Positions 7,889 through 16,745 of a DNA stretch of 57,474 nucleotides are shown here, piece by piece. The notes under the pieces are model-generated. The model made no database searches and was not told the origin of the DNA. It was given only the letters and a program-made list of their open reading frames with translations. Source of the stretch: Ignavibacteria bacterium (lineage in GTDB: Bacteria; Bacteroidota; Ignavibacteria; Tepidaquicellales; OLB5); assembly GCA_019912545.1 (NCBI GenBank), contig JAIOIK010000114.1, positions 1 through 57,474 of the forward strand, written 5' to 3'. The position numbers and the translations under genes were made by a program. Each line of letters starts with the position of its first letter. Within the stretch, counting starts at the first letter, position 1.

Positions 7889-9703
7889 ATGGGACATCTA
7901 AACCAAAAAGAAGATTCAAATGCCGCAACGGTAAGTGCACCGGTTGGTATTAATCTTAAAAAATCTGAAAGCAAAGAAGCTGAAATTCAGCGTATGCTGC
8001 TTGAAGAAAGAATGCGACTTGAAAAGGAATACGGAGTTGGTGCAAAACCAATAGACCATTTCAAGAAACCACTGGAACATACTTTCACCAAAGATCAAAG
8101 AGCTACAACCACTATTCTCTTTGGCGGTTTAACATGGAAGCATGAAAAGCTGATAAAAGGCGTTCTTGAAGGCTTAGGATATAACGCAAGCGAGATACCG
8201 GTTCCTGATAAAAGAGCTTTCCAGTTAGGTAAAGAATACGGAAATAATGGACAATGCAATCCGACCTACTTCACAGTTGGGAATCTGGTTCAGTACCTGC
8301 AGTCACTTGAAGAAAGCGGAATGTCAAAGCAGGATATTATAGATAAATATGTATTCTTTACAGCTGGTGCATGCGGGCCGTGCAGGTTCGGAATGTATGA
8401 AGCTGAATACCGCTTAGCGCTCAGGAATTCCGGATTTGACGGATTCAGAGTATTAATCTTCCAGCAGACCGGAGGATTGGAACAGGATGAACTTGAAGCA
8501 GGTCTGGAAATGAACCTCGACTTCTTCCTTGGCATCATAAACGCAATGAATGTTGGTGATATCGTCAATGATATAGCTTACCAGATAAGGCCATATGAAG
8601 TAGTTCCGGGCGAAACTGATAAAGTTCTTGCTGAATGCATGGAAATGATGTATCACAAGATGAAATCAAAGAAGTATTTCGATTTCAACAGCAAGCTTGG
8701 GGCGCTTATTAAGAAAGTACCGGGCACAAATTATATACAGCGTTTTGTTGAGCAGATGACAAGCGACTATTATGTTGAAACCGTACTTGCAATAAGAGGT
8801 AAATTCAACGATGTGAAAGTTGACCGCACAAGAGTTAAGCCTATCTGCAAAGTAACAGGCGAATTCTGGGCTCAGACAACTGAGGGCGATGGTAACTTCA
8901 ATATGTTCCCCTTCCTCGAAAGAGAAGGAGCTCAATTGCTAATAGAGCCAATTGCAACATGGATATTATACATGCTTCACCAGGCTAAGAATATGTACCA
9001 TGACAGAAAAGGACTTAAAGAAGGCGAAGAAGATCCAAAAAACTACCAGGTACTTAAAAAATTAAAGAATCTAACTGATTACAAAAAAACAGTAACAGTT
9101 CTTACTCTCGCTGAAAAAGTATTCGAAAGAGAATATAACCGTATCCGCGACGCATTTGACGGTATGCCGCATAAACTTGCTAACCAGCTTGAAATGCAGA
9201 GGCTTGGCCACCCATTCTACAATTCACGTGTAGAAGGCGGCGAGGGACATCTTGAAATAGCAAAGAATATCTATTATGCTAATAATGATCTTTGCCACAT
9301 GGTACTTTCGCTTAAGCCATTCGGATGCATGCCTTCGACACAGTCTGATGGCGTTCAGTCAGCAGTTACAAGTATGTTCAAAGATATGATATTTATTCCG
9401 ATTGAAACCTCTGGTGAAGGCGATGTTAATGCTCACTCAAGAGTGCAAATGGCTCTTGGCGAAGCTAAGGCAAAGGCTAAGCTTGAATTCAAGAAATGCA
9501 TGGATGCAACCGGTTACACAATTGATGAAGTAAGGGCATATGTCGAAGCTAACGATTACTTACAGAGGCCGTTCTACAGAATTGGCCACAGGAAAGGAAT
9601 CGTAGGTATCGCTGCTAACTTCGTAATGGATGTAACTGAGCTGATGAAAAAAGACGGTATAAAACCTGTTGCATTAAAAACTAAAGAAGAAGTAACAGCA
9701 TAG
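7889..9703 (+). CDS. 2-hydroxyacyl-CoA dehydratase-like protein (COG3581 type)
   Basis: 604 aa. After a polar N-terminus of about 60 residues it carries the region TTTILFGGLTWKHEKLIKGVLEGLGY, the GQCNPTYFTVGN motif and TAGACGPCRFGMYEAEYR, all typical of the component that in many bacteria is fused to the C-terminus of giant BadF/HgdC-like activator proteins. The cysteines in GQC, ACGPC and FGCMPST are likely Fe-S ligands. The known superfamily performs ATP-driven low-potential one-electron chemistry; the substrate here is unknown. A good Shine-Dalgarno (AAGGAAGGG) lies 9-17 bases before the ATG. The presumed partner starts at 10947, with a secreted-protein gene between. Confidence 0.75.
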   Translation: MGHLNQKEDSNAATVSAPVGINLKKSESKEAEIQRMLLEERMRLEKEYGVGAKPIDHFKKPLEHTFTKDQRATTTILFGGLTWKHEKLIKGVLEGLGYNASEIPVPDKRAFQLGKEYGNNGQCNPTYFTVGNLVQYLQSLEESGMSKQDIIDKYVFFTAGACGPCRFGMYEAEYRLALRNSGFDGFRVLIFQQTGGLEQDELEAGLEMNLDFFLGIINAMNVGDIVNDIAYQIRPYEVVPGETDKVLAECMEMMYHKMKSKKYFDFNSKLGALIKKVPGTNYIQRFVEQMTSDYYVETVLAIRGKFNDVKVDRTRVKPICKVTGEFWAQTTEGDGNFNMFPFLEREGAQLLIEPIATWILYMLHQAKNMYHDRKGLKEGEEDPKNYQVLKKLKNLTDYKKTVTVLTLAEKVFEREYNRIRDAFDGMPHKLANQLEMQRLGHPFYNSRVEGGEGHLEIAKNIYYANNDLCHMVLSLKPFGCMPSTQSDGVQSAVTSMFKDMIFIPIETSGEGDVNAHSRVQMALGEAKAKAKLEFKKCMDATGYTIDEVRAYVEANDYLQRPFYRIGHRKGIVGIAANFVMDVTELMKKDGIKPVALKTKEEVTA

Positions 9704-9719
9704 GCACGAAAAACTGAAA

Positions 9720-10937
9720 ATGACAAGAAATAATCTGGAAATTTCGGTAATTGTATTGTTGATCTCTGTTTGCAGTGCAAACTCACAGTGGACACAAATC
9801 TCAACCATTCCTGTGAGCAAGATCAGTGCCATTAAGTTTTTTAATGAAACTACTGGTTTTGCTTGCGGCGGCGGAGTGTGGAAAACCGTTGATGGAGGGT
9901 ACAACTGGATACAGATGTTAAACGCTTCAACAAATTCTATCTGTTTCGTGGACTCAATGAATGGCTACGCTGGGGGTGTTCCTTCAATAATCTATAAGAC
10001 CACCAATGGCGGCTTAAACTGGTCATCATATTCTCTAGTGAGTGGTTTGGGAGGTGTAGATGCAATGTCATTCTTCAATGCTTTAACAGGTCTATCGATT
10101 GGATTTCACGGAATTATCAACAGAACAAGCAATGCAGGAACAACCTGGCAAAGGCAGGACACAACATATTTCCAGGAGCAAGAAGCTATATCAACTTTAG
10201 ATAACGGTCACGGCTGGATAGTTGGTTTTGGTGTATATGAGATAATAAAGAAGACTACTAATTATGGTCTAAGCTGGGTCTTTCAAAGTCCCGGTGCAAT
10301 AGGCGCATTAAACGCTGTCTTTGCCTTTGATAATAACCTAATTTATGTTTGCGGACACTATGGTACGATCAGAAGATCAACTACAGGCGGAGGCAACTGG
10401 ATTAAGTTGGATAGTATGACGAATAGGCATTTAAGAGGCGTTCATTTTACTAGTTCAACATCCGGTACAGTTGTTGGCGAGAGTGGTACTATTTTGAGAA
10501 CAACTAATTCCGGCGCAAACTGGTTTTTCCAATCATCCCCTACTTCAAGCAGTTTGTTTGCAGTTCAATACTTAAATGAAGAAACAGGATGGATTGGCGG
10601 AAATAATGGAGTGATTTTAAGAACTACTAATGGAGGCTTTACATTCATAAATCAGGTAAATACCGCTGTCCCAAATGACTACCAACTATTTCAAAACTAT
10701 CCTAATCCTTTTAACCCTAAAACTATAATAACATTCTCTGTTCTCAGATCCGGGCGGGTAAACTTAACTATTTATAACAGCTCAGGTGAAGAAATATGGA
10801 GTCATACGAAGAACAATTTGAATCCGGGAAAATATGAAATTGAGTGGAATGCCGAAGGATATGCCAGCGGAGTATATTTTTATACAATGGAATCAAATGA
10901 TGTTTTTTTAACCAAGAAAATGATCTTAATCAAATAA
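9720..10937 (+). CDS. secreted beta-propeller protein with T9SS sorting domain
   Basis: 405 aa. Signal peptide at about residues 1-22 (ISVIVLLISVCSANS). The mature part contains repeated W-x-K-T-x-x-G-G-x-x-W units (for example TVDGGYNWIQ, TTNGGLNWSS, TTNSGANWFF), the pattern of YCF48/BNR-like beta-propeller blades; at least six are visible. The C-terminus from about residue 318 is a type A T9SS sorting domain: NYPNPFNPKTIITFSV, a central IYNSSGEEIW strand and a final MILIK. It is therefore expected outside the outer membrane. Oddly, it sits between two genes whose products belong to one cytoplasmic enzyme system, only 16 bases after one and 9 before the other. Confidence 0.88.
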   Translation: MTRNNLEISVIVLLISVCSANSQWTQISTIPVSKISAIKFFNETTGFACGGGVWKTVDGGYNWIQMLNASTNSICFVDSMNGYAGGVPSIIYKTTNGGLNWSSYSLVSGLGGVDAMSFFNALTGLSIGFHGIINRTSNAGTTWQRQDTTYFQEQEAISTLDNGHGWIVGFGVYEIIKKTTNYGLSWVFQSPGAIGALNAVFAFDNNLIYVCGHYGTIRRSTTGGGNWIKLDSMTNRHLRGVHFTSSTSGTVVGESGTILRTTNSGANWFFQSSPTSSSLFAVQYLNEETGWIGGNNGVILRTTNGGFTFINQVNTAVPNDYQLFQNYPNPFNPKTIITFSVLRSGRVNLTIYNSSGEEIWSHTKNNLNPGKYEIEWNAEGYASGVYFYTMESNDVFLTKKMILIK

Positions 10938-10946
10938 AAGTTTAAT

Positions 10947-13900
10947 ATGACAAATCAGAAAAATCCGCTTTATATTGGGTTTGATGTAGGCTCAACTACA
11001 GTTAAGGCTGTGGTTATGGATATCACAAATGATAAGATCCTCTGGAGTGATTACCAGAGGCATGATACTAAACAGCCTGAAAAATCATTAGAGTTGTTAA
11101 AAGATGCTGAGTCAAAGCTTGGTAAAGATGCTTTTGAAGGAGCACGTATATTCATCACCGGCTCAGGCGGAAGTAATATTGGACGCTTCCTCGGAGCTAA
11201 GTTCGTTCAGGAAGTTAATGCAGTATCTCTGGCAGTAGAGAAATTCTATCCCAAGACGCTTTCTGTAATAGAGCTTGGCGGACAGGATGCGAAGATCATC
11301 GTATTCAAAGAAGACCCCGAGACCGGTAAGAAGAAAAAGATACCTTCGATGAATGACAAATGTGCCGGAGGTACAGGCGCTGTTATTGATAAGATCAATG
11401 CAAAGTTGAAAATTCCGGCTGATGAACTCTGCAATATGGGATATAACGGAATCAGGCTCCACCCTGTTGCCGGTAAATGCGGTGTATTTGCCGAAACCGA
11501 TATTAACGGGTTGCAGAAATCAGGTGTACCCGCTGATGAGCTTATGGCAAGTCTGTTTGAATCTATCATTCAGCAAAATCTTTCAGTATTAACACGCGGC
11601 CATACATTAAGGCCCGAGGTATTACTGCTTGGCGGACCGAACTGTTACATCAAAGGCATGATGGATTGCTGGCGTTCGAACATTCCCAAGATGTGGGATG
11701 AAAGAAATGTTCCGTATGATAAAAATGTCCCGATCGAAGAGCTTATACGTGTTCCCGAAAATGCTCAGTACTTTGCAGCTATTGGTGCTATTGAATACGG
11801 AAAAGAAGAAGAACCGGAGATCGGAGTTTACAAAGGTTATTCTGATCTGGAGTATTATATAAATGTTGGCAGAGGCGAAGAGAAGAAGAAGTTAATGAAA
11901 CTCTCCGGCGGCGGCGGTCTTTATAAAGATGAAGACGAGCTGGCAAGGTTCAGGGAAAAATTCAAAATTCCTAAATTTACTGCTGCAGCGTTTAAGCCGG
12001 GTGAAGTTGTGAAGGGTTTTATTGGACTCGACGGCGGTTCTACATCAACAAAAGCAGCGCTAATTTCTCTTGATAAACAGGTATTAGTAAAATCTTATCA
12101 GCTTTCTAAAGGTAATCCAATTGAAGATACTGTAGAGATACTGCAGAAATTAAGAGACCAGGTTGAGGAACAGGGTGCAACTCTTGAAGTACTTGGAATT
12201 GGTACAACAGGTTATGCCAAAGATATTTTAAAGGACGTTTTGCATGGAGATGTAGCTCTTGTTGAAACTGTTGCTCATACTCAAGCGGCTCTGCATTTCT
12301 ATTCCGATACGGACGTTATTGTTGATGTTGGCGGCCAGGATATTAAGCTAATTATCCTTGACCAGGGCCGTGTAACTGATTTCAAGCTTAATACACAATG
12401 CTCAGCAGGTAACGGGTATTTCCTGCAATCAACAGCGCAGGGATTCGGCTATGCAGTTGAAGACTTCGCTGAAGTCGCTTTTTCAGCTAAGCAATATCCC
12501 ACATTTGGCTATGGCTGCGCTGTATTTATGCAGAGCGATATAGTTGACTTCCAGAGGCAGGGATGGAAACCTGAAGAAATTATGGCGGGTCTCGCAAACG
12601 TATTGCCAAAGAATATTTGGCTTTATGTTTCGCAGATACCAAATCTAGCCAAGCTTGGCAGGAATTTTGTACTGCAGGGCGGCACTCAGCACAATCTTGC
12701 CGCAGTGAAGACGCAGGTTGATTTCATTACCGATAGATTCAAAGGCAGTGGTATCGATCCGAATGTGTTTGTTCACAAACATACCGGAGAAGCCGGCGCT
12801 ATTGGCTGCGGTATTGAAGCTGCAAGGCTTTATGATAACGGCATGAGGACTCAGTTCATCGGACTGGATAAGGTCGCAAGAATTATGTTCAAAACCACAA
12901 GAAATGAATCCACAAGATGCTATTTCTGTAAGAATAAATGCTTAAGGACTTTCATAGATGTAGCTACTGAAGAAAAGGCTATTCCTTTTGTTACAGATGA
13001 ATCAATAGAATTCCCGAAGGATAAGATCGTTAATCCGGATTCCAAAGTTCCTATAGTTGACGGAACTCAAAGGCTAATTATCGCAACATGCGAAAAGGGT
13101 ACGGTTGAAGATCTTAGTTCGATGAAGGATATCAAAAAGGGACTGGATGCTATTAAAGATATTACTCCGAATATTGTTGAGATCGCAGCTACGGAGGTAT
13201 GGAAATCATGCTCACCTGCAATTGTGAAAGATGAAATTCCGGTTCTAACAAAACTTGAAGAGTTAAAACTTAGGTTTGATAAAAAAGCAAAAGCAAAGCG
13301 TGATAAGAGAGTTGAACTGATGAAAAAGCGCGAGAAGATCGTGATCGGTATTCCGAGAGCGCTAAACATGTATCAGCACACGCCGTTCTTCACCGCTTAT
13401 TTCGAAGCGCTTGGAATAAAGCCTTCAAATATTGTTTACTCTGAATACACAAGTGAAGAGCTGTACAAAGAAGGAGCAAAACGCGGCGCAATTGACCCCT
13501 GTTTCCCTTCAAAGATAGGTATTCCGCACATTCATAACCTTATGTATAAGATCAACAAGAAGAAGAAGCTGGACTATATCTTCTTCCCCGTTGTTGATAC
13601 TATGCCTTCAGATTTGATCTATGCCCAGGAACATCATGCCTGTCCGACAGTAACGGCAACTTCGGAAGCAGTTAAAGCTGCATTTATTAAAGAAGGTGAC
13701 ATATTCAAAGAATTTGGAATAGAGTATGTTAACACATATTTAAGAATGACAGAAGAGAAGCTTTGTGCAAGACAGATGTTTGAGGAGTGGAAAGATAAGC
13801 TCGGACTTTCCGAAGAGGAAAACAACAAGGCTGTAGATGAAGCTTTTAAAGCCTATTACAGGTATGTTGATATGCTTAAGAAGAAGTCACGCGAAGCACT

Positions 13901-14636
13901 GGATATGCTTGAAAAAGAGAATAAGCTTGGTATAGTTATTCTTGCAAGGCCATATCATAATGACCCGGGCGTAAATCATGAGATACTTGAGGAATTCCAG
14001 AAGCTTGGATACCCGGTGTTCTTCCAGGATTGTTTACCTACGGATGAAGATATGTTAGAGAGACTCTTTGGTGATGATGTGAAAGCAGGACTCATTAAAG
14101 GACCTATGGATGTGGGCGATGTATGGAAGAATTCATACAGCGAAAACACCACAAGGAAAGTTTGGGCTGCCAAATATACTTCCAGGCATCCAAATCTTGT
14201 GGCGCTTGAGCTTTCATCGTTCAAATGCGGCCATGACGCTCCAATTTATACCGTAGTAGAGGAAATAGTTTCCATCAGCGGAACGCCTTACTTCTCTTTC
14301 AAAGATATTGATGAGAATAAGCCTACCGGTTCAATAAAGATACGCGTTGAGACCATTCACTACTTCCTGAAACGTTACCGCGAAGATATGGTAGCTAAGA
14401 GCATGAAACTATTGACGATTGAAGAAAAGATGAAGGAATTTGAAGATAAGGTAAGGAAGCAGCATGAATTGCAGAAAAAACTGAATGCAATTCATAAAGC
14501 ACAGGGTACCGGACAGTATCACACGGGAAGCAAAGACGGAAATGCTGTTGAGATAGATCTAAGCAAGGTGAAAAAGGGAGTTTCTGAAAACTCTGAAACG
14601 AAAAAGATTGAAGAAACAGAAGAAGTGATAGCTTAA
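10947..14636 (+). CDS. giant double-ASKHA activator of a 2-hydroxyacyl-CoA dehydratase-like enzyme
   Basis: 1229 aa. Two BadF/BadG/HgdC-like ATPase domains are in tandem. The first (about 6-290) has IGFDVGSTTVKAVV, NDKCAGGTGAVID and GKCGVFAETDI; the second (about 350-630) has IGLDGGSTSTKAALI, NTQCSAGNGYFLQ and GYGCAVFMQSDI. In HgdC (archerase) the cysteines at these positions hold one [4Fe-4S] cluster between two identical subunits; here one chain could supply all four. A CYFCKNKC motif follows, then a DUF2229/COG3580 domain (about 790-1150) containing IGIPRALNMYQHTPFF and DPCFPSKIGIPHIHN. The C-terminus is charged and probably disordered. It likely fires electrons into the protein at 7889; the reaction is unknown. 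Confidence 0.8.
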   Translation: MTNQKNPLYIGFDVGSTTVKAVVMDITNDKILWSDYQRHDTKQPEKSLELLKDAESKLGKDAFEGARIFITGSGGSNIGRFLGAKFVQEVNAVSLAVEKFYPKTLSVIELGGQDAKIIVFKEDPETGKKKKIPSMNDKCAGGTGAVIDKINAKLKIPADELCNMGYNGIRLHPVAGKCGVFAETDINGLQKSGVPADELMASLFESIIQQNLSVLTRGHTLRPEVLLLGGPNCYIKGMMDCWRSNIPKMWDERNVPYDKNVPIEELIRVPENAQYFAAIGAIEYGKEEEPEIGVYKGYSDLEYYINVGRGEEKKKLMKLSGGGGLYKDEDELARFREKFKIPKFTAAAFKPGEVVKGFIGLDGGSTSTKAALISLDKQVLVKSYQLSKGNPIEDTVEILQKLRDQVEEQGATLEVLGIGTTGYAKDILKDVLHGDVALVETVAHTQAALHFYSDTDVIVDVGGQDIKLIILDQGRVTDFKLNTQCSAGNGYFLQSTAQGFGYAVEDFAEVAFSAKQYPTFGYGCAVFMQSDIVDFQRQGWKPEEIMAGLANVLPKNIWLYVSQIPNLAKLGRNFVLQGGTQHNLAAVKTQVDFITDRFKGSGIDPNVFVHKHTGEAGAIGCGIEAARLYDNGMRTQFIGLDKVARIMFKTTRNESTRCYFCKNKCLRTFIDVATEEKAIPFVTDESIEFPKDKIVNPDSKVPIVDGTQRLIIATCEKGTVEDLSSMKDIKKGLDAIKDITPNIVEIAATEVWKSCSPAIVKDEIPVLTKLEELKLRFDKKAKAKRDKRVELMKKREKIVIGIPRALNMYQHTPFFTAYFEALGIKPSNIVYSEYTSEELYKEGAKRGAIDPCFPSKIGIPHIHNLMYKINKKKKLDYIFFPVVDTMPSDLIYAQEHHACPTVTATSEAVKAAFIKEGDIFKEFGIEYVNTYLRMTEEKLCARQMFEEWKDKLGLSEEENNKAVDEAFKAYYRYVDMLKKKSREALDMLEKENKLGIVILARPYHNDPGVNHEILEEFQKLGYPVFFQDCLPTDEDMLERLFGDDVKAGLIKGPMDVGDVWKNSYSENTTRKVWAAKYTSRHPNLVALELSSFKCGHDAPIYTVVEEIVSISGTPYFSFKDIDENKPTGSIKIRVETIHYFLKRYREDMVAKSMKLLTIEEKMKEFEDKVRKQHELQKKLNAIHKAQGTGQYHTGSKDGNAVEIDLSKVKKGVSENSETKKIEETEEVIA

Positions 14637-14684
14637 AAATTCTTCAGGGGACACAATTCTGCCAGCCTTGAAGTCTTGTGATCC

Positions 14685-16208
14685 CTATTTATTATTAATT
14701 TGCGAAAACCTGTAAAGATCAATTCGCACGGGCACATTATAAAAAGTCATACAGAAATCTTTTCTGAAGCGTGAATTCAAATCTTTTAAATAGGCTGAAT
14801 ATTTCGTTGTATCAACTGCACTGTAATCCATAACAACCCAAAACCCCTCAGGCTTTTGCACATTGATTGAATCGAGTATCTCGTTCCATCCATACCTAAT
14901 ATATGTTGTGTTAGGTAGCTGAAGACTATTCTGCTTCTTATAATAATCAATTATCCATCCATAGTAATGCGGCTCAACGTAGATCCTGTCCCCTGTCTTA
15001 AACTCAGATTCAATCTTTCTTATCAGGCTTCTGTAATCATCGTTTTTGAAAGAGAATGAATTTTGAATTGCAAGTCCGTATATATTAATTCCGGCATAAA
15101 TAAGGATTATGACATAGATGAAGATCTTTTTATTCCATCTATTTAGTCCATAAACAAATAGTATCAGAATATATGGCACAAGAATGCTCAAATACCGGTA
15201 AAACTCAACTTTTTGTTTCAGAGAAATAATTCCTGCCAAAACCAGAGGTATTACAGCAGTAAGTAGTATCAACACCGCATAATTGTCTTTTTTTACTTTC
15301 CTTTTTAGAAATAGGCCAATAATTGCGAGAAACAGGGCGGCGGAGATAAAGATCGTTATGTATTTGATCAATGTCAGATCGGTATAATGATAATAAAGTC
15401 CCAGGTTCATATCCTTGATGAAATTGAGGTATTCAGTAAGAACCTGTACAATTGTTTGCGGACTTCGCCATGACTGCCCCCTGCTTAAATGATCTTTAAA
15501 AACCGGCAGCCACGGAATGTAGAGAATTATCAATCCGGCCCATAAATATATGAAGTTTGAAATCTGTTTAAGATCAGACCTGTAACTATACAAAATATAA
15601 ATAAGTTGGGCTGCCAGGATAAAAAACGAAAAATAGTGTGTGTAAATGGCGCATCCGGTAAACAGAATATACAAGCATGAAAGCTTATTGCTGAAGACTT
15701 CCTTGATCCCGGATTTCTTTGAAATAAAAGAGTCAGTCAATTTTAGCAGGAAATAAACTGAGCCGGCATTGAAAAACAGGTTCATTGCTGCCATTCGCAC
15801 TTCCTGCGAGTAGTAAACATTTAGCGGCGATATTACGTATAAGAGCAATACTATAAATGACATTGGGATATTGAGTATTCTTCTGCTTATTGGATATATG
15901 AAAAAGACCGAAGAGCTTGTAAAGATAGCCGATAGCAGCCTCATAGATAGTACACTATCACCTAACATCGCATTCCAAATCTTAAGTATGAAATAATACA
16001 GCGGCGGGTGGATGTCATTTGAAGTACGGACTATTATCTCATAGAATGAGCCAAGAGTAAGATGCCATGAAAATATTTCATCAAACCAGAGGTTTTTCTG
16101 TGTGATAAAGGCAAGGCGTATGCTGAGGCAAGTTACAAATATAAGAAATAAGAGTATCTTCTCTCTATTAGAAACGACTTCAGTATTCCCATGCTGATCA
16201 TTTTTCAT
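14685..16208 (-). CDS. membrane glycosyltransferase, GT39/ArnT-like
   Basis: About 507 aa from ATG 16208. An acidic first loop, LWFDEIFSWHLTLG, is followed by the NDIHPPLYYF motif, both typical of GT-C fold transferases that use polyprenyl-phosphate sugars. Roughly ten hydrophobic segments follow, then a soluble C-terminal domain. The donor and acceptor are unknown; lipid A, S-layer or protein glycosylation are all possible. The frame is open further, to an ATG at 16322, but that extension (MAQAFLPVQ...) is encoded by a dispersed hairpin repeat at 16299-16318 and is unlikely to be translated; the chosen start MKNDQHGN lies just before the first membrane helix. Confidence 0.8.
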   Translation of the reverse strand: MKNDQHGNTEVVSNREKILLFLIFVTCLSIRLAFITQKNLWFDEIFSWHLTLGSFYEIIVRTSNDIHPPLYYFILKIWNAMLGDSVLSMRLLSAIFTSSSVFFIYPISRRILNIPMSFIVLLLYVISPLNVYYSQEVRMAAMNLFFNAGSVYFLLKLTDSFISKKSGIKEVFSNKLSCLYILFTGCAIYTHYFSFFILAAQLIYILYSYRSDLKQISNFIYLWAGLIILYIPWLPVFKDHLSRGQSWRSPQTIVQVLTEYLNFIKDMNLGLYYHYTDLTLIKYITIFISAALFLAIIGLFLKRKVKKDNYAVLILLTAVIPLVLAGIISLKQKVEFYRYLSILVPYILILFVYGLNRWNKKIFIYVIILIYAGINIYGLAIQNSFSFKNDDYRSLIRKIESEFKTGDRIYVEPHYYGWIIDYYKKQNSLQLPNTTYIRYGWNEILDSINVQKPEGFWVVMDYSAVDTTKYSAYLKDLNSRFRKDFCMTFYNVPVRIDLYRFSQINNK

Positions 16209-16298
16209 AATACACAATTGTCTCTTGTACGAAAAAAAAGAATAGCTGCACAGACCTAACTGCAGAGGGTAGTCATTCATGTCTGTGATGTAATTTTG

Positions 16299-16318
16299 CA
16301 CAGGCAAGAATGCCTGTG
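16299..16318. repeat. small hairpin repeat related to the MITE-like elements
   Basis: Perfect 8-bp stem CACAGGCA/TGCCTGTG with loop AGAA. The same hairpin in the copies near 1940-1960 reads CACAGACA/TGTCTGTG with the same AGAA loop, so both stem positions have changed together. It lies upstream of the likely glycosyltransferase start and immediately after yjbQ on the plus coordinate axis. Confidence 0.75.
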
Positions 16319-16325
16319 CCACTGT

Positions 16326-16745
16326 TCACTCTCCTATTAATTGAAATACAACTTTTCGGTTTCGGGGTCTTTCATCAAAATCTATCAAAATTATCTGCTG
16401 CCAGGTTCCCAATAAAAGCTCACCGTTAACAAATGGGATTACCTGAGAGCAGCCGAAAAGCGTTGAACGGAGGTGTGAGTGGCCGTTATTATCTCCCCAT
16501 GTTGAATTATGATGGTACTTCTTTCCTGAAGGGATGAACTTCTCGAGAATTTCAGGCAGATCTTTTTTGAGCCCCGGTTCATACTCAATTGTACTGATAG
16601 ATGCTGTTGAACCGACTGCAAATACGGCTAAATTGCCGTTTTTGAGCTTTGATTTTTGCAGAAACTCCCTTGCTTCATCAGTAATATCTATGATATCACA
16701 ATTGCCTTTTGTATTAAAGGAAAGATTATCAGTTAGAATATTCAT
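16326..16745 (-). CDS. yjbQ: YjbQ/UPF0047 family protein
   Basis: 139 aa. The C-terminal half carries the family signature: HNSTWGDNNGHSHLRSTLFG, then GELLLGTWQQIILIDFDERPR, with conserved histidines and an arginine that line the pocket. Members of this family are annotated as secondary thiamine-phosphate synthases because some can replace ThiE in E. coli; the true cellular role is uncertain. The length matches the family. Its ATG overlaps the coaX stop by 4 bases (16742-16745), indicating co-translation with coaX. Confidence 0.88.
   Translation of the reverse strand: MNILTDNLSFNTKGNCDIIDITDEAREFLQKSKLKNGNLAVFAVGSTASISTIEYEPGLKKDLPEILEKFIPSGKKYHHNSTWGDNNGHSHLRSTLFGCSQVIPFVNGELLLGTWQQIILIDFDERPRNRKVVFQLIGE

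Noticed and set aside
7889-14636. Classical 2-hydroxyglutaryl-CoA dehydratase for glutamate fermentation
   Set aside because: The separate HgdA/HgdB subunits and CoA transferase are absent and the activator is a double-domain giant; only the superfamily chemistry is claimed.
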